From assembly GCF_028453695.1 (NCBI RefSeq), contig NC_135773.1, forward strand, positions 7,378,001 to 7,442,000: a DNA stretch of 64,000 nt, written 5' to 3'. Positions 11,869-25,790 of this stretch are shown one piece after another. The position numbers and the translations under genes were made by a program. The notes under the pieces were generated by a model. It was given only the letters and a program-made list of their open reading frames with translations. It was not told where the DNA came from and ran no database searches. Every line of letters begins with the position of its first letter. Position 1 is the stretch's first letter. This DNA is from Augochlora pura. Lineage: Eukaryota; Arthropoda; Insecta; Hymenoptera; Halictidae.

Positions 11869-14800
11869 ATGGCTCGATCATGGCTAGGATGTCTATTGGG
11901 AGTGTTAGTACCGTCGGTGGTATTTTACTTGTATTTATTGTTGAACGGTAATACATTTCGATATTATTCGGACGTCGGACGACCTCCCAGGATTCTCAAG
12001 GTTTATTATTGTAGTGCCTTCCGCTGAGATTGGTTCCTTCAAGCTCGATGGGAAGTCGGGCGCGTTGTCCGTGGACGACAGAATGAGATTACGCGTCGAG
12101 GAGCCTAGCTTGCGAAAGTTTCACATAGAAAATAATCAAATCGAGGTAAAAATCTTTCAAGTGTCCAGACGGATCGACGGCTCAACACTAAACCTACCAG
12201 CGCCGGTCAAATGACCGGATCCGCATTTGCAACTTTATAATTATTGAAGTCGTAGAGCTGCTTTTATTAAAAATCATCGACTATATCTTTTTATTCAGGC
12301 ACGCATTATTAAAGAAATTGCGGAATATTTAAATCAACTCAATATTGTAATTTTGATAAGTTAGTCGATTTTAGTACTCGGTAGTTTTAGTGTTAATCGT
12401 GTGTCGACGATGCACGCGCGATTAAGAGCTCCGTTTGGACGTGAACTTACCTAGGTACAAGCGATCTATCGGGGAACGAGAGAGATCACTGTACGGCAGT
12501 GAACGGTCGTTTCTTTTTTCAAGGGGAAATGCGAGACCGTGCACATCGCGATGGTCTGCGCCGGCTACAACTCGACGTTCGCCCTCGTGACTGTAGTAAA
12601 ATCGGTTTTATTCTACCGCACTAAACCGTTGCACTTTCATTTGCTCGTCGACGAGATTGCGAAGAGAACGTTGGCGACCCTGTTCCAAACGTGGGACTTG
12701 CCTAATGGTTAGTAAAGCGGTAGTCGCCGTCGCCGTTATTATTCTCCCACCGTTCTTTAACGCGAATCGATCCGATTCTTCTTTAAATCGATTGCACGAA
12801 TTAACGTCGTCCCCGTTGCATTGACCTATTCGCAACGACGGCAACGGCTGAAAAACATTTAGCCGTGCGGGGTGACCCGGTTCCAACAATTAACCGACTG
12901 AGCTAAATTACGCCAATTAAGCTATTTTCGAGCGTATCGGGTTCGCTAAGGAACGGTCGTGAGCCAATAACGCCGACGGTACTACGGGTCGGCAATTCTT
13001 CTCCCGGCTGTGTTTTCCAGTAAATCTAACGTACTACAACGCCGAGCGATGGGTGCCAAAGGTGTCCTGGATTCCGAACAAGCATTACTCCGGCGTGTAC
13101 GGTCTCCTGAAGTTAATCCTGCCGGACGCGATGCGGGAGGACAAGGTGTTGGTATTCGACACGGACGTGACCGTCCTAAACGACGTTAGTTTGCTTTGGC
13201 GAGCGTTCGGGAAGTTCACGAACGATCAGGCGCTAGGTTTAACGGAGAATCAGAGTCATTGGTACATAAAGGCGCTGTCTTACGGTCAACGGCCATGGCC
13301 GGCCCTTGGCAGAGGGTACAACACCGGCGTGATGCTAATGCAGTTGCAGCAACTCCGTAACAGAAAATTTATGACCCTCTGGGAAACAGTTACCAAGCGC
13401 GTGCTCGCCCGCATACCGGAAACTAGTTTAGCCGATCAAGACGTAATAAATGCTGTTATCAGGGAGCATCCCTCCATTATACACGAAATAGAGTGCACCT
13501 GGAACGTGCAGTTGAGCGATCACACGATCAGCGATCTTTGTTACCGCGACACTAGTCAGATAAGTGTACGTGTCGCCAGTGTCGCGCAGATGTTGGGTCG
13601 TCCAATAATTCATTAGTCTCATCAAATTGCTTACTATAACATGCCAAACTTGCTATATACTTCGCACGTTAACGAATAATAAATTTAATCACAAGAAGTG
13701 GATTCTCCAAGCACGAGCGATGTTTAAAAATCAGAGTAATATCAGTCGTTGCAGCTATAAATAGTAAAAATACATCCGCTATCTTCGATTATAATTTTGA
13801 TCAACGTAGAAATGAGAATGTTGAAGGTTCAGTCGACAGATTGCAATCGGAGATTACAGGTCGGAGATCGTAATCAGTGAGAAGCGAGACGAACGGAAGA
13901 TCACGCTCCGCAGAAAAGGAAGAAAACAATCTCCAGTAACCGACGATGCTGACTCGATAAGATCGAGAGAATCCCGTGCTATCCTATCCTCGCTCAGAAT
14001 TTATTGGATGACCCAACATTCACGGTTCCCCGAAATGCATCTGTTTTCCATCACTGGGCTACTTTTAGATCGTGCATTGGAATTCGCCGCGAAAGCAGGA
14101 TGTGTATAATAAGCACATCAACGAGTTCCGCAAGTTGCACAGGGTCTTCCTCGAGATGGACGGAAATCTGCTTCGTAGACGGTTGTTCGGTTGCGATAAA
14201 CACGACGAGACAGCGTCCCAAGTAAGTCTGGCCCGGCTCCACGGCGAACGAGTCGAGGAATCGATAAGCGTCTTTCGTGCTTCACCGCGGTCGATCCGAA
14301 TACCCCCGATCGGTACACCCGTGATCGGGGGTATCCAGCGAGAACGTTTCTCGCGCTAGGCAACCTTGGTTGTCGGCAGGAAAGCAATTTCTAATTTCTA
14401 GTACAACGAGTCGAGTCAGTGTCAGGACTTCACCAGAGGCGCGGCCATGCTGTATCGCACACACCCTTTCCTCCTCGAGTACGAGTACAACGTGTACGCG
14501 CCGAGGGACGTTGCCCTGGTGACCCAGTGCAGCGTGGAACGAATACCGTTGCTGGAGGAGCTGTCGAAGCACTGGCCGGGAACCATAAGCGTTGCGCTCT
14601 ATCTGACGGACGCCGAGGTCCAGAACTTCCTGGAGTTCGTCAGAGGGTCTATCGAGCTGCGCAAGAGGAAGAACATCGCGTACCACGTGGTGTACAAAGA
14701 TGGGGTGCGTGTCGCTGTAGCTTCCGGGGGCGACCGGGCGTATCCGGCGTCTGCGATATCAGCCCGATAAGGCGGGACGACAAGAAGGAATTATCCTTGC

Positions 14801-16830
14801 TCTTCCGCCGTGAGCCATGTATATTCAATTACACGAACGTCTTCTCCCCCAGGACCTCTACCCGATCAATTACCTGAGAAATATAGCGATGTCCTACGTA
14901 TCGACTCCATTCATTTTTCAACTGGACGTTGATTTTCTGCCGCAGCACGGGCTCCACGAGAGCCTCATGAATTACATCGGTAAATTAAATATCACCGAGT
15001 CGGACAAAGTAGCGCTGATCGTGCCGGCATTCGAGACCGAACGTTACAGGTATTTCCGCTCGGCCGGCTTGTAAACGCATACAGATCCGTTGTCTGCTGC
15101 ACAATGTGTACACCCCCGGTGATCTGATGCGATGCATACTCGCGTGAATGCATGAGATGTCTCTAGTGGGGCTCCGACTGCCGACTGTGCTCGGCTGCGA
15201 GGAACAAACGGTTGTTTGAGCCTGTTAAGGTTTGCTCATTGTTCCCGGTGTAATTGTAGAGGACACCTTTATAGCGCGATAAAGGTTCGATTTTACGATC
15301 GCGACGCTTTCCTGCCCTTTGGGCCCTGTAGAATCGCTCCGCAAATGGGATGCTTTTTCGAATATTTTGAAAACCTCGAAATTATTGTGGTAATGTACGC
15401 AATGCTGTTTTATACTCGCTTGTTAATAGTATAGTGTATAATAATATTATAATAATGTAATACACGTTTGTTCCATTGACGTCGGAGCCCAGAAGCAGAC
15501 ACAGGGCACTCGAATTTCCATAAAACCATCGTATTCGATGTAGAAGTATTCGGACAAAATTGTTTTGTTAACCGGACGGCTGTGCTCGGGTCCATTTTGA
15601 TCCAGCATTCCGAAACCATTGTCTAGCCACTTTTGACGATTAATTTCAATTGAACGTTGCCCGGGCGAGCACCGCGAGAAGACAATTAGCCTAAATGGAC
15701 CTAAGCATCGCCGTTCGTTCAGTCGACGAACGCATTCGTTCTCCGTGGACCACGAAGAAAGTTTGCATTAATAATACCGAGGAATGCACGGTGTGCACTC
15801 CGCGGGAGAAGTATGACTGGCTTTGTGGAAATTTCGTAGAGTGCATCGCGCGCGCGTGCGAGCCGCAACTGCATAGCCGTAACCGAATGAGGCGGCTGAT
15901 ATATTTTCTAGGTTCACGTTCCCCGCGACCAAAGACGAGCTGTTGAAGTTTTTGAAACGCGGAGTTCTGTACACGTTCCGTTACCACGTGTGGACGCAGG
16001 GCCACGCGGCGACTAATTACAGTTACTGGCGTAACACGATGGAACCGTACGAAGTACGTTCCGGTAAACCGGCCCACGGATCGTCGTTCTCCTTAAGCCC
16101 GCAAACGATTAAGTTAATGTGATCGTAGGTCACCTGGGAACCAGATTTTGAGCCGTACATCGTGGTCTCGAGATTAGCCCCCAGATACGACACCAGGTTC
16201 GTCGGTTTCGGCTGGAACAAAGTTTCCTACGTGACGCATCTGACGATACTAGATTACAAGTAAGAGATCCCAACCACCGCCTGACGCGTTTAATAATCTA
16301 AGCCGAGTCGTTCGCTGTGCCGCAGATCCCATAAATTGAAAGGTTTATATAGGTACATCGTCCTGCCGGATACGTTCATTATCCATCGACCCCACGCGCC
16401 TAGTCTGGACATCGGCAAGTTCAGAACCGACTCCATTTACAGGAGGTAACGTATGAAAAACATGATCGTTCGTTAAAAGCACGGCACGGCCGATCGGAAC
16501 GGTCCAATCACGGGAGAAGAGTCGCCCTATCGGACGCGGCGTACCCTTAAATGGCTCTCCCGTTTTTCGCAATTAGAACCGGTCGACAACCTTGAGGGAG
16601 ACACCGATGATTATATTCCGTACGACATTCTCCGCCATACCGGATCAAATGTAACGGACATGATTCATTCGCTTTTTTTGCCCCCGGTGCTGTATTATTC
16701 CAGATGCCTGAAGAAATTGAAGGACGATTTCGTCCAGGAGCTGCTGACCAAGTATGGCGAGAGCGCTCTGTCCAAGCTGAAGAAACTGACCAAAGAGGAC
16801 AAAGTATTGAAACCCGTTGGAGACAAATAG
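11869..16830 (+). CDS. LARGE: LARGE xylosyl- and glucuronyltransferase (dystroglycan matriglycan synthase), complete
   Basis: Bifunctional Golgi glycosyltransferase that polymerises xylose-glucuronate on dystroglycan. Eleven exons: 11869-11947, 12015-12145, 12524-12707, 13021-13565, 14069-14221, 14402-14704, 14853-15049, 15912-16053, 16129-16259, 16326-16445 and 16704-16830. All are GT-AG, phases agree throughout, and the total is 2,112 nt (703 aa). Residues 4-26 form a type II signal anchor (WLGCLLGVLVPSVVFYLYLL). The GT8 xylosyltransferase domain starts near 76 (VHIAMVCAGYNSTFALVTVV), has SWIPNKHYSGVYGLLKL and the DxD D178-T-D180, and closes with CTWNVQLSDH and VHWNSPRKQD. The GT49 domain has PINYLRNIAMSYVSTPF, DxD D490-V-D492, LIVPAFETERYR, and FVGFGWNKVSY followed by HRPHAP. 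Human LARGE1 is 756 aa; the difference is mostly the short stem. The ATG at 11869 is chosen because it opens directly into the signal anchor. Confidence 0.95.
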
Positions 16831-16915
16831 CTGATAATATTTACGAGAGATGTATTGGAAGACTCCGAGGCTATGATGATGATGATGCTGCTTCTGCCGC
16901 TGCTGCTATTTTCTC

Positions 16916-16921
16916 AATAAA
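16916..16921 (+). promoter_or_regulatory. Poly(A) signal of LARGE
   Basis: AATAAA lies 86 bp after the LARGE stop codon and is the first such hexamer on that strand. Confidence 0.7.
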
Positions 16922-19900
16922 AAAGGAACCTGAAAATTACCGTACAGTGTTTCTTCCTTGCCCCGTAGATTAAGAAACTCCATTAACGCGACGATCGTTG
17001 ATTCTGCAATGGAATTTATACCGAAGCAATACCCTCGATAAATCCAAATGGATACTGTTAACAAATACGGCGGCTGTAAAATAAAACGAGACCGTATAAC
17101 GTCTCGATAGGTTCGCGTAAACGCGTCGAGATTTCCGTTGTAATCGTGGGGCAGGATTTGAACAGACATCGCCGGGAATATGGGGTTGGGAAATATTTAT
17201 TAAAATTTAACCATCGTAGTGGAGTGTACAGAGTGGTGCTTTCAGTACATTCTCTTAACGTTACAGTCACGCTAAATATTTCATTTATAAAATATGTATA
17301 ATATTTACAGTGATAGTACATTGACATGGCGTTATAAATTATAGTCGGCCGAGAACGTTATACCGAAGAACGGAACGAAATTCGGTTGCGTTACATGGTA
17401 AAAAACTCGCGTAGAAAAATAATCGTGGCTAGAACGATCGCAATGACAATGTGAAATGACATTGAACGTCGCCTAACGGAAACACGGATACTGAATTCAT
17501 CGAGAGAGAGATAGAGATAGAGAGATAGTTAAGACTATTTTAAATAGTAACCATAGCAATAATCAATAACGATAGGCAATGAGAACACGATTATCAAATA
17601 AGACGACGGTCGGTTTACGTATAATTAATAAAAATTATCAAAGGAAACTCCAGAACGCGATCAACGTTCGCGGATAAAGTTGTTATTTTTTTTTTTACGT
17701 CGATTAATTCCATCCTTAACGTTTCTATGTTCATCTAGGATCTAATGAAAAGAAAGTGTCTTGAACGCTACATACCCTAGAGAGGTTCCCTTAACGTTTA
17801 TATCGTGACACGCAAACATAGTTTCCTTTACATTTATAATAATCCCTATTACGATAAAAACACTCGGAATAAGCGTTCTCATCCTGTACAACGAACAGCT
17901 GTACGAGATACGAAAATATGGTAATGGAACGTCACTGGTTCGTGACATCAGCCCCGTAAATGTCCTACACACATTCATCGAAGTACAAGGAGAAACATGG
18001 ACGCGGCCTGATCCACAGAAACGCACGTCCTACATCCGATTCTTTCCTTCTTCTATCTATCGTATTTCTTTCTTTCTTTCTTTCTTTATTTCTTTCGTTT
18101 GCTTAAACAGCTCGTCGTCAGGAACACGTCTCGCGTTTCTGCACGGGTTACCGTCTTACGTATCCGCTAGCGTACACGGAAAGTCGAGGAAAAGGTCCCT
18201 CTCTATCGATTCGGGGGGGACCTGGCAATGGAATGAATTAGGCAGTTTCGACGACGATTAGGACGCGACTCGAGCGATCATACGGGGAAAGCACGCTTCC
18301 TCGATCATTCCCTTGGCATAACTCTCTGCGATCGGACGTCGCGCGAACTCTGCCGCTGTTCAACAACGATCCTCGCACCAATTCCTCAAAACTAGCAAAG
18401 AGAACAGTTTCGATCGAACACGTTGGTATCAATGGCCCCGACTTCGAAATCACGAATTCTCTGCCGTGCAGACGTCGGAGATCGAATCGTATCGTATATT
18501 TCCACCCCGTGCAAACCGTAGGCAATTCGATGAACCGTCGAGAAACCTCTAGCCGCGACACTTAGGCCAATCAGAATTCCGATTATTCGCCGCGTCTGCC
18601 GACTTTCGCGCGCGACGAGAACGCGAGCGGAGCGGTGCGACGAGCGGGGCCGACTCGACGGCCTTGGGCAGCCAATTCGCTCAGTCTCGGCGATCGCCCG
18701 ACAGTCCGGACCGCAAAGAGTTAACTCGATCGATTGGATCCCGCATCTGCGCCGGCAGCGGCGGAGCGACCGCTGTTCTTCGCCGACGCGAACAGGCGAC
18801 TTCGCGGAATCGATTAGGAAACGATCCTGGGGTCTCCTCGCGGAGAATTGGTCTCGCGGATCGTCGCAGACGGGGCGAGATCACGTTCTTTCGTTGCCAA
18901 AGCAATTCCATCGGACCGATTGTACGTCTAAGAACGGAAAGCTTGTATCTACGTCGAAAAAATGTCAGTCTTCGGAGAGCAGCTACCGACTCGATGCAGG
19001 TAAAGGAATCTAGCTCCGCGAGAAAGGAACGACGCTTCGAAACAAAAGGCGAGAGCGCGCACGCGGTTTTCGTTCTATCTAAATTAACACGCTCGACGGC
19101 GGGCAGTCAATTCTACGAAATTAGGGCGTACAAAATTCAAGCTGCCCGGGGGCTGTAAAGTATTCAGGGGCGTTCGGCGTTCTTAAGTCGCGCCACCTTG
19201 ATTGCCATTCCCGGGGATTAATAAATGAGACCGCGGGGGGAAGGCGCGCGCGCGGAAGAACTCGCGTTCGAAAACGGAAAGAACACTGTTGCGATCTGTC
19301 TGGAATGTGTACGACGTATTCCCGGCGTCGCGCGGGAACGTCGATCACGCTGCGTGGTATCAATTGTGCTATCGTCGCGGGGCCAAAAAAGACGTCCCGA
19401 ATGGAACGCGCTCGATGGTATATCGCGTTCAATTAGATTAATTATGCGCGCGCAACGTCCAGATGGCTGCGGTCGGATCGGTGTATTGGACGGTACTTTC
19501 ATCTGCTCGATCGCGGACGCGGTCGAGAAATTCGCGCCAATATTTCAGTGTCGGGAGGGGTGGCTGGGGATGTTTCGCGGAACTGTGTCAGTCGGAATTA
19601 GGTTCGAGCACTCGTTCGACAAAAACATTTATTATCTCGTTAATATAGGGAATCGAACGTTGGAGCAATAGCAGATGGAACACTATAGAATATCGCGGCT
19701 ACGTTTTCGCGGTTGATCGAGTCTGTTAAAAATGTTTCGACGGCAGTACGATCGAGAACGAACGCTTGTTCCCCCGGCTCTGCCGTGATCGATTTCCATT
19801 GGTTCTCTTCGAAAGGTTAACGAACAATCTAAATTCAAGACGGCCTCGTCTTGGCTTTCCGCGGCGAAGAACTCGCGAAGACCCTGCGCCGGTCTTGCGC

Positions 19901-22900
19901 GCCCGATTTCCTAAGCTATCGGGCCTGGAACAGCTTTTGTTCCGAGTCAATATTTAGCTGGGGCGCTTTTAGTTACGCGACCATTTAGATGCTACGCCGA
20001 CGCGCTTGGCGCGACCGTCGATTTTTGCCGTGGAAGCCCCGCGTTCCAATTTCACGTTTAAAAAGTATACGTTTGTCGGGAACAATATCTTCCGAAGCCT
20101 CCGTTTTTAGAGATACGTACCGTAATCATTTGTTAGAATATTTCTTCGGAATAATAATGCCACAAGAAACGATAAGGCTAACTACGATTCTGATTTGTTG
20201 GTCCACGACTGAAATAACTATTGCTATAAAAGCTTTCGATATTCAACAAATTCCGTTCGATTCATTAAACTATCGGTACCGTTATCGACGCTAAAGCTTG
20301 TTTAGATAGACTACGAATATATTTATAATAGCCTCGACGCGAAGCGTAGAAGGCGAATTGAGCCGGCCAAGCGAGATTCGAATCTCCGCCCGAATTTTCG
20401 AAATTCGATCGACCCTCCCCCCCTCCTCCTCCTCCTCCTCCTTCTCCGTAATATCAACGCGCGCGATCTTAGGAAGACAGTCGACAATGCGGCGTATTCC
20501 CCAGCGGGGAATCGCGAAACGGTTCCGGGCGAACGTCTATTCCGGGAAGTCTCGCGTGACTCGTTAAAAATACTAAGCGAAACGTGTCCAATATGGTCGC
20601 GCCGGTATTCGCAATTACACGCGTCCCACGCCCGTGTCCCCGCGTCCCGCGAGCTCCCGATCCCCGTTTGACTTCCGTCGTAACGACATCAAGCGGATAT
20701 GTACCCCGGCGGGTAGATACGTAGAGTCATTAGAGGAGTGAAATGGTAAACGGAGGAAGCTCGAAGTATGTATCGCGGCGGGGAGAGGGTGGATGGTGCG
20801 TATCGATCGCTCGCGAGCGTCTGACGGGACTACGGCGAGCGTGAACCGTGCCACAACCGCGTTCGTCAAAGAGTGGATTTTCATTCTTGCCCCGGCTCCG
20901 TCGACCGTCCCGCACAAAGTATTTCGCGATAATAATTGTGGTGACGACCCGGCGGCTCGTTCGTCATGCGCGAACCCCCCCTCCCCCCTCTGCCCCGGTA
21001 AACAGGACTCCCGGCTAATAGCGCATAGAGCATCAGCGAGTTGACATCCGCTGTAATTGCGGGCTTGGTACGTGTTCCATTTCCACCCCGTATACTTGTC
21101 CTCCGGTGTCATTAAGTAGGAGTATGTGACGCTAGGAGGAGCCGACGGAAGAGAGAGAGAGGGGGGGGGTGGGGGTGGGCGAGTGCCCTCTGTGTTCGTG
21201 CGAAACGAGCCCCGCGAGGGTAGGATCCCACACCCTCTTTTCTCTCTTCGCGGAACGCAAATGGGCAAAACTCTGATTTAGGATGGCTAACGTGTGTCAC
21301 ACCCTCCGGAGGGGGCGAAAAGTAACGGAATGCTAAATATTTCGGGCATCCAGCGCGGACCGTTATTCCCGGCGACGTTGACCCTGCCCGCTCGTTCGAA
21401 ATCATTTTCGGGGAAGGGTGTCCGACGGGTTTCTTTAAACTATTTCTGAGATAATCGAGCGGCCGGGTAAAAGTTGATTTCCAAGTAAAAGGTCATTTCC
21501 CCTGTCACCTTTCTTCGTGATATCTAATCGGATTCGAAGCAAAGCCACTTGTAACACAGGTGTAGCTCTTCGATCGAACGTTAAAAAGAAATCCATACGT
21601 ACTTGTTCGACGACAGTATTCCCTTGCATAAAACATAATAAAAGGAAGGGAAATGTGTGACCGGACCGGAAAAAATTCCAATAATATTCAAAAACACATT
21701 TAATCGCTTGCATAAATTTTAAGTTCTATCACTCGACAAATTCTTACAAAAGCTTAGGAGAGAACGTAAAAATGCTCGGCATCCGCAAAACACCCCGTTC
21801 GATCGCAAAGCAAATTAATTTCTAGATCGGAATAAAAGTATAAATCGTTGAACGTGTAAAAGATTAAAACGGGCGCAAAGACGTTAAAAATGTACCGGAA
21901 GATTAAACAAGTTTTAAAAGACGTAACAAAGTTCGGGTCCTTCTATATACTACAGCGAACGATCGCCCGTTCCCGCAGCAACTACGCGCGTCTTCGAACT
22001 CGATAATAAAATAAAATAGATTCTCGTTCACCGATTCGGCAAGGATCAACGTTCCGTGAATCGAGCGAGGTACTTTCGAACTTCTCCCGGCGGGTTCGCT
22101 TAAAAATCCGATTAGGATGTTTCGGTACCGATCAAAATTTTCAAACGTCGCTCGTTAAAACGCGGACTCGCGGAGTCCTTTGAAGTAATCTCCCTCGGTC
22201 TGAGTTTGAAGCATCGAATCCGGGGAGACGAGTTGTATCATCGTGATCGAGATGGAGAGAGAGAGAGAGATATATAGAGTGGGTGGAAGATGGGGAGAGA
22301 GGGTGACAGAGGGGGAGAGGAAGCAGGGAGAGAGATCATCATGGAAGCGTGTAGCTGAGTTTAGGAGAGGATCCACAAGCGGCGTGTAGGTCTAACGACC
22401 GTTCAATTATATTTTAGTGGTCGTATCGCGCACGCGTGGATCTAGTTAATTCCCCGGGTGTCGTTGATCCCGAAGGGCTGAAGGGACGATAGAGAGAGGG
22501 AGAGGGAGAGAGAGATAGAGGTCGCCTCCCTTGGCCGCGGCGGTCGCCGTGTGACTGGACGTGGCCGGAGAACCCGTCAAAATACAAAATTACAAAAATA
22601 TACTCGTGGCGTCCCTCTGTCAACCGATCGTGCCGCGCTGCTTTCAACGTGGCCGCATTTACATATAAACAACGTCGTGGGGATCAGCGTGCACAATTAG
22701 GGTCCGTGTATTTACAGGGCGCGGCACGACGATTGGTCCGGGCGAGCCGCGACTCTGCTAGGCCGCTTAAAATCATCCGCGACGATCCACATACAGCCGG
22801 TCGTGTAGCCTCGATCCCGTGGCCCTCTATTCTCGAGATCTATCCTCGATCCTCCGCGCTTCCGTGCGGAAGGATAGAGGATCGAAATGTGGGAGGGGGG

Positions 22901-25790
22901 TAGGTGGTTCGCGCTGCTGTTCGAATCGTTCGGCACTGTTCCGCTAAAGAAACTGTCCCGTGTTGCTCTGTGATTGGGGCGGCCTGTACGGAGTTAAAGC
23001 GTTCAAAGGGCCGAGGGAACGAAGTCGCACGACTGCGTCGCGATTTTCTCCGCGTCGTCCCAACGGCTCCGCGTCTCGCGTCGTTCTCGCGTCTCTCGTT
23101 CGTAATACTGTTGGCTGCGTTCTCACGATCAGGGGAGGCGCCTCGTCGTCCGATCATGTTCACGCTAGACGGGTCAAAGAAAAGTGGAGCACCGCTCCGG
23201 AGAGGAGGCCGAGAGGGCGATCGACACCGGTCGGGAAGCTTCGGACGATTCCGGCGCGGTGGAATTCCGCAATGCAACCCCCCGTATGCGCACCCGCGAC
23301 TTGACGACGACGTTCTACCGTTGACGATTGTCGGCAAATTCCCTGTCTCGTAGATAGGATGTAAACTGTTGATCGAAGAGATTTGTCGGGCACGGGTTAT
23401 CCTCCTCCACAGGTCGACTAGGAACGGTGGTTCCCGAGTTGGATTCTTCTTCGGTCGCAACAAGTTGCGCGCGATCGATCCGGAAATCCCCGGTAAAGGT
23501 GGGAAACGCAGCGCTAAGCTCCGGATAAAACGCACCGAAAGTGTAACAAGTTCCGCGGCTCACGTGCGACCCATTCCGCCAGTTGAGAAACGATCCGTGT
23601 CGAAGCGTTCTCCTGCTTCTCCGGATCGGAACGCCCCCCCTCCGCCTTGCCGATCGTCGAGCGTGTCCCGTTTCGCGATCCCACGGTACATATATAGCTG
23701 GCACGGGAACACGGGGAGGAAAGGATGTTCGAAGGTGCGAGTACGTTGCCTGGATTCCGGGATGCAATCGAGGGGTAAATTCGATTAAAAAACACCGACG
23801 CAAGTCCGCCATCGTCCTTGTGTCGATCCGATTCGCTTTTTACGCGCGGGGATTACTGAACGAATCGCGCGTCAAGATTCGCCGCGAGATCGCGACGACG
23901 CGTGAACGCGCGGAACGGCGTTCTCGTCGCTGCAAAATCGGGCCGGTTCCTCGTCCGTCGTGTTGATAGACTCGTCCTATCTCGTCCGCCGAACACGCGC
24001 TCGCGTTGCCTTCCGGACGAAACACCACCGTCGGCGCGGCTCCAAAAGATATCGACCCGATCGCGCGCGGTTAGACGACAAACTATTTCTTAGGTATAAT
24101 ACAGAGTATGTACAAGGCTGCACGCTTCATTATTTTTTACAACACGCGGCCGACTCCTTCTCCGGGTCCGTGAGAATATTAAAATATTTCCGGATGACGA
24201 GGGGAGCAAGCACCCTGTTAAATACATTCGGCGCACGGATGGTGCGCCCTTTCGAGAGAGTGTCTACGTGTTCCCACAACGGGTGCGAGAGCCCAGGAAG
24301 ATTCGCGTCTGCACGCGCGCGTGATTATCGTTCGACGCGTTGTCGTCGGAGAAAGTTGCAACGCGTCGCTTTTGTCCGTTTTCGATCCGGACGAAATTCG
24401 TTATCGGAAAATTTCGTTTCGACCCGCCGCTCGTTCCTCGCAGTTAAATCGAACTCGATTCTAGTACATACAAGTAAATACATGCCGCTTCGCAACAATC
24501 TCGTTTCTTACAAGAACTCGCGAAGACCGTAGTTGGCTCGTCGTGAAGGATCCAATTTAAATCGGTAAGATGAGGGACGAGCGAGGGTCGAGAGCGAGGG
24601 AGAGAGAGAGCCTGATCGAACGTGTGGTTAGTCGATGAGTCGGAAATAGAACACGATCAGTAGTAGTAGTAGTAGCTTAGTTTTCTCTCTGCACGCCGGA
24701 ACGCGCCCTTCAAAAACACGCTGGAAATAGTTACCCTAACGTCTCCGTTAATCCTCGAGCCGGGGCATCGGCGCCGGCTCGGCCGTCTTTAATCCCGATT
24801 TACATTTATTCGTCGGGGAACAGTGCGCCGTGGCGGTGGCGGCCACGCGTTTACATTAAACCAACTGGATCTTATATAGTAAAACTAACCGGTAAAAAGG
24901 AGAGAGGAAAAAAAAACAAAATTCCGCCCCCTCTGGGAAGTATGCGCGGCCCGAGGGCCGGTATGTAACACCGATGAACAGCAAGTGTCGCGATAAAAAT
25001 TCTCGCCGCTTAATATATACGCGAGCCGGCCCGTAAAGTTCGAGGAGGTTGCTCGGGAATCGCGGCACCGGCCCCGCTTTACGAGCAGATCGTAGAAAAG
25101 TTGTCAGGTTATCCGTCCGTGGCGCCCGAACTTCGGCGTGTGTCTTCGTTAGGCATGCAAAGAGGCACGACGATAAACTACGCGGGATCGGAGGAGCCAT
25201 GTAGAGTATCCTTAAACACTATAATGTCCGCGTACGGAAGGGCGCGCGAGCGCCTGTCCGAGAGAGTCCGCATCGTGTTTCACAGAGTCGAGTGTCTCGG
25301 GGAGATGGCGATCGCCTTAGCACGTGTCGCATTTTGCCGTCGCGCGGTCGTGAGTTCACTGTGTCGTGTCGTCCACGATCGGGATGTCCCGGGCACACCG
25401 TCAAACATCAAATAAATTAGAAAACACATGGGGAGAGAGAACGTAGCAAGGACGAGGAATAGAGCGCGACCGCTGCGAGGGCGGTTCTCGCGTCCCGAGA
25501 AAGTCTCGTAGCTGGTTTCCGGCGAATCGGCGGTGTCCGCCCGACGCGGCGATCCGGTTCCACCGGAAGTGGAAGCCCGCCGTGCGATCGTCCGTCGGCA
25601 GAGTTCGCCGGGATCCGGGGCGAAGTTACGCGCTCGAACCAAAAAAAGGTATCGACCCGGGGAGGGGGTCGGGTCGGGTCGTCTCGTCTTCAAAGGCACT
25701 ACCGGTTTATTGTGACTGCGGTCATGCGTCCCGTCTCTTCAGCACGGCCACGGCCTCGCGGCCTCAGCTCCGCCGTCCCAGATACGCCGA
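16922..25790. other. GC-rich intergenic region, possibly including the 3' UTR of the Kekkon gene
   Basis: No supported gene. Many long frames are open here on both strands at once, all rich in Arg, Ser, Pro and Gly. That is expected of CpG-rich DNA with few stop codons, not of coding. I saw short GA, CTTT (18.06 kb), TCC (20.42 kb) and TAG (24.66 kb) repeats. The last kilobase or so is likely 3' UTR of the minus-strand Kekkon gene. Confidence 0.55.

Noticed and set aside
14118..14877. Several 80-150-codon frames in the middle of LARGE
   Set aside because: They are out-of-frame readings of LARGE exons 14069-14221 and 14402-14704 and the adjoining introns.
18664..24532. Many open frames of 100-230 codons on both strands (for example 22840-23535 minus, 23315-23812 minus, 23960-24532 plus)
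   Set aside because: They overlap on both strands at once, consist mainly of Arg, Ser, Pro and Gly from CpG-rich DNA, and show no domain, splice pattern or start context.
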